Assembly (NCBI GenBank): GCA_964596405.1
Contig: CAZQSS010000021.1
Span: forward strand, 1 to 14,314
Source of the DNA: CAZQSS01 sp964596405
GTDB taxonomy: Bacteria; Patescibacteriota; Patescibacteriia; Magasanikbacterales; UBA10003
Length of the DNA stretch: 14,314 bases
Direction: 5' to 3'
The notes beneath the pieces were generated by a model. It made no database searches, had not been told where the DNA came from, and saw nothing but the letters and a program-made list of their open reading frames with translations. Made by a program: the position numbers and the translations under genes. Below, one piece after another: positions 13,309-14,314 of the stretch (position 1 is its first letter; the number at the start of each line of letters is the position of its first letter).

Positions 13309-13337
13309 ATTGTAGCACAGCTGCGGAAAAATATCAA
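13309..13337 (-). promoter_or_regulatory. Promoter for rny
   Basis: Minus strand: -35 TTGATA (forward 13332-13337), a 17-bp spacer and -10 TACAAT (forward 13309-13314) with an extended TGTGC before it. Start expected near 13302. It is back-to-back with the promoter at 13343; the two -35 boxes are 5 bp apart. Confidence 0.78.
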
Positions 13338-13342
13338 GGGGC

Positions 13343-13371
13343 TTGACTTTTTGGTTCAGATTTGATATTGT
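13343..13371 (+). promoter_or_regulatory. Promoter of the structured leader and 71-aa gene
   Basis: -35 TTGACT (13343-13348), a 17-bp spacer and -10 TATTGT (13366-13371) with extended TG at 13363-13364. Start expected near 13378, about 237 nt before the ATG at 13615. Confidence 0.7.
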
Positions 13372-13377
13372 AAAGTA

Positions 13378-13614
13378 TCGTTGTTTTTAACAATCAAGAC
13401 AAAACCCTTCTTCGCTCGCCTGAGGCGAGTTTCCGCCACTTCCATACTCTAGAGCATGGAAGTGCGGAGGATAGGACGAAGGGCAAGGTTTACCCCGCAC
13501 CAAGTTTAAGCGCGAGATTAAATAAAAAGTTACAGAGCCGAAGGCGGCTTTCGCGTGTTAAAACGAACAACCCACAACAACGCACCGTTGAACTTTGGTG
13601 CGGGGGAGGACACA
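13378..13614 (+). ncRNA. Long, highly structured 5' leader; candidate cis-regulatory RNA
   Basis: Two structured domains are visible. Domain 1: CCCTTC (13405-13410) with GAAGGG (13478-13483) closes a junction holding CTCGCC-TGA-GGCGAG (13415-13429) and a 12-bp hairpin (13433-13445 with 13456-13467, one bulged C). Domain 2: a 17-bp helix with one bulge (13493-13509 with 13588-13605) encloses CGCGA/TCGCG (13511-13515 with 13551-13555) capped by AGCCG-AAGG-CGGCT (13536-13549). The 3' strand of the large helix runs into the SD (GGGGGAGGA, 13602-13610). The segment GGTGCG (13597-13602) has two possible partners, CGCACC at 13496-13501 and CGCACC at 13581-13586, so alternative foldings are possible. 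I do not recognise it as a known riboswitch, RNase P, SRP RNA or tmRNA. It could also be a separate RNA processed from the leader. Confidence 0.6.
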
Positions 13615-13830
13615 ATGGTCTTAAGAGAAGACGTAGAAGAGGCGATATTGAAGTTTTTGGGGAAGAGTAATCCCACGCCACTGGAACTGATAAATATTTT
13701 GGCTAAGAAATTTCCCGTTTATGAAATCCGGATCGCGTTGGTAGAGATGCGGCGCTACGACCTCATCGGCTCCGACCGGCAGTTCAGACTGTTTCTCACT
13801 CCCGCCGGCCAGAAGCGGGCAGTTATCTAA
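13615..13830 (+). CDS. Small winged-helix-like protein, 71 aa
   Basis: I do not recognise a named family. The pattern is a helix (REDVEEAILKFLGK), a second helix (TPLELINILAKKF), a third, recognition-type helix (VYEIRIALVEMRRYDLIGS), then a short beta wing (RQFRLFLTPAGQKRAV), which is the layout of a winged helix-turn-helix DNA-binding domain. The frame is open from a GTG at 13555, but that lies in the leader structure; ATG 13615 follows GGAGG (13605-13609) by five bases and begins the compact domain. It has a strong promoter, a long folded leader that touches its SD, and its own terminator, so expression is probably controlled after transcription starts. A small regulator that controls its own or nearby genes is plausible but unproven. 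Confidence 0.75.
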   Translation: MVLREDVEEAILKFLGKSNPTPLELINILAKKFPVYEIRIALVEMRRYDLIGSDRQFRLFLTPAGQKRAVI

Positions 13831-13833
13831 CTA

Positions 13834-13864
13834 AAAACCGAGCTGCAACCAGCCCGGTTTTTTT
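13834..13864 (+). terminator. Intrinsic terminator of the 71-aa gene
   Basis: AAACCG-A-GCTG (13835-13845) pairs with CAGC-C-CGGTTT (13850-13860) around the loop CAAC, with one A-C mismatch, followed by a continuing T-run to 13864. Confidence 0.9.
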
Positions 13865-13873
13865 GTTGAAATG

Positions 13874-13902
13874 TTGCGGATAATTTATCTTTATTGTATA
13901 AT
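13874..13902 (+). promoter_or_regulatory. Promoter of the orphan structured RNA
   Basis: -35 TTGCGG (13874-13879), a 17-bp spacer and a perfect -10 TATAAT (13897-13902). Start expected near 13909. Confidence 0.65.
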
Positions 13903-13908
13903 AAAGTC

Positions 13909-14089
13909 AATGATTTAAGACTAAAATTTAATTGCCTAACCCTTACAGCCGAACTGTAAGGTATGGCACAGAAACTACTGGAATATAAAGGCGGTCATCC
14001 GTCTTGTCAAACTATTCCAGTAGTTGCTACTCGAAAGAGCAGTAGACGTTCTCTGAAAGGAGTACGCCGGCAAGCGGGTGGCCTTTTTT
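13909..14089 (+). ncRNA. Orphan structured RNA of unknown class, about 180 nt
   Basis: Between its own promoter and a T6 tract no protein is encoded, but strong hairpins follow one another. H1: CCTTACAG (13941-13948) with CTGTAAGG (13954-13961). H2: a perfect 13-bp helix (13973-13985 with 14013-14025) with an internal GGCGG-TCAT-CCGTC hairpin (13990-14003). H3: CTACT/AGTAG (14027-14031 with 14041-14045), or alternatively CTC-GAAA-GAG (14030-14039). H4: CTCT-GAAA-GGAG (14051-14062), a second GAAA tetraloop, with CGT/ACG below it. A GC-rich weak hairpin and CCTTTTTTG (14065-14090) end it. I checked by eye for tmRNA, RNase P, SRP RNA, common riboswitch cores and hammerhead motifs and saw none. 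It is either a free small RNA or a leader attenuator of the methyltransferase gene that follows. Confidence 0.6.
14065..14089 (+). terminator. Terminator-like 3' end of the orphan RNA
   Basis: GCCGG...TGGC (14066-14082) can form a short GC stem (GCC/GGC plus a G-U pair) followed by CC and T6 (14084-14089). The stem is weak compared with other terminators in the window; the T-run is clear. Confidence 0.5.
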
Positions 14090-14148
14090 GTTTTGATTAA
14101 TAATCAGTGAATGGTGGGATAGACATTCGCGAATTTAGATGACTGTTT

Positions 14149-14314
14149 ATGGATAAAGAACGACAACAAAAAATTTATGAACTCCTGAAGCGCGGATTGA
14201 AACTCGCCGAAACCGGCGAGGAGCTTCCGGCAGAATGGGCGCGGGAGCTTTTCCCGCCCGAACGCCGCGAGTACGAGCTTGTTTATAACGGCAAAGAAAC
14301 CGAGGAGCAAATTC
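14149..14314 (+). CDS. Probable site-specific DNA methyltransferase, N-terminal fragment (cut by window end)
   Basis: The frame from ATG 14149 is open to the window edge for 55 codons: it begins MDKERQQKIYELLKRGLKLA and continues with LPAEWARELFPPERREYELV and YNGKETEEQI. From memory, the block AEWARELFPPE..EYELVY.GKE..E is typical of the N-terminus of type III-like adenine-specific DNA methyltransferases in candidate-phyla and other bacteria; the catalytic DPPY and SAM motifs would lie further on and are not in the window. There is no SD and no clear promoter of its own, so expression may depend on read-through past the orphan RNA at 13909-14089. An overlapping ATG at 14139 gives only five codons. 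If confirmed, a restriction gene may follow. Confidence 0.65.
   Translation, partial: MDKERQQKIYELLKRGLKLAETGEELPAEWARELFPPERREYELVYNGKETEEQI

Noticed and set aside
13378..14089. RNase P RNA, tmRNA, SRP RNA or tRNA genes
   Set aside because: The conserved cores I know for these (for example GAGGAAAGTCC of RNase P, or a T-arm GTTCGAATC) are absent.

Overview
The window looks like part of a small bacterial genome of the candidate phyla radiation (Patescibacteria, Parcubacteria-like). This is inferred from gene content and style, not from a marker search: short housekeeping proteins, many start sites without Shine-Dalgarno (SD) sequences, a UPF0213-type GIY-YIG gene wedged between two others, a PD-(D/E)XK protein with paired CxxC motifs, and intergenic palindromes. 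UGA ends ymdB and the GIY-YIG gene, so the Gracilibacteria-type UGA=Gly code is not in use. No rRNA, tRNA or CRISPR array was seen.

Layout. 1-2040: an unrecognised SD-led gene (165-848) with a consensus promoter and a terminator, then trmH, then a convergent unrecognised SD-led gene (1567-1959, minus). 2050-3908: typA, transcribed divergently from the previous gene with a very short leader. 3928-4080: a hairpin-rich intergenic element, followed by a third unrecognised SD-led gene (4130-4897). 5007-6544: the metK unit, with promoter, SAM-family riboswitch, terminator, repeat, metK and terminator. 6561-10300: a plus-strand run of membrane-anchored cyclophilin, MFS-like membrane protein, PD-(D/E)XK protein, GIY-YIG protein and dut. 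Two copies of a short element with matching ends lie before the PD-(D/E)XK gene and before dut. The second copy holds the GIY-YIG gene, and each copy ends in an extended -10 that can start the next gene without a leader. 10245-10300: overlapping palindromes that can terminate from both sides. 10298-13337, minus strand: rny, ymdB and HU, with rny and ymdB neighbours as in Firmicutes. 13343-13864: a strong promoter, about 235 nt of highly structured leader and a 71-aa winged-helix-like protein. 13874-14089: a promoter, a multi-hairpin RNA of no class I recognise and a T-tract. 14149-end: the start of a probable DNA methyltransferase.

Two gene styles are mixed. Core genes (trmH, typA, metK, cyclophilin, dut, rny, ymdB) have no SD, and several have near-zero leaders. 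The unrecognised genes and HU have strong SDs. The orphan genes usually have their own promoter and terminator, and their codon choice is richer in C/G at third positions. The most interesting parts are the structured leader at 13378-13614, the orphan RNA at 13909-14089, the GIY-YIG element with promoter-carrying ends, and the riboswitch with an inserted repeat hairpin.
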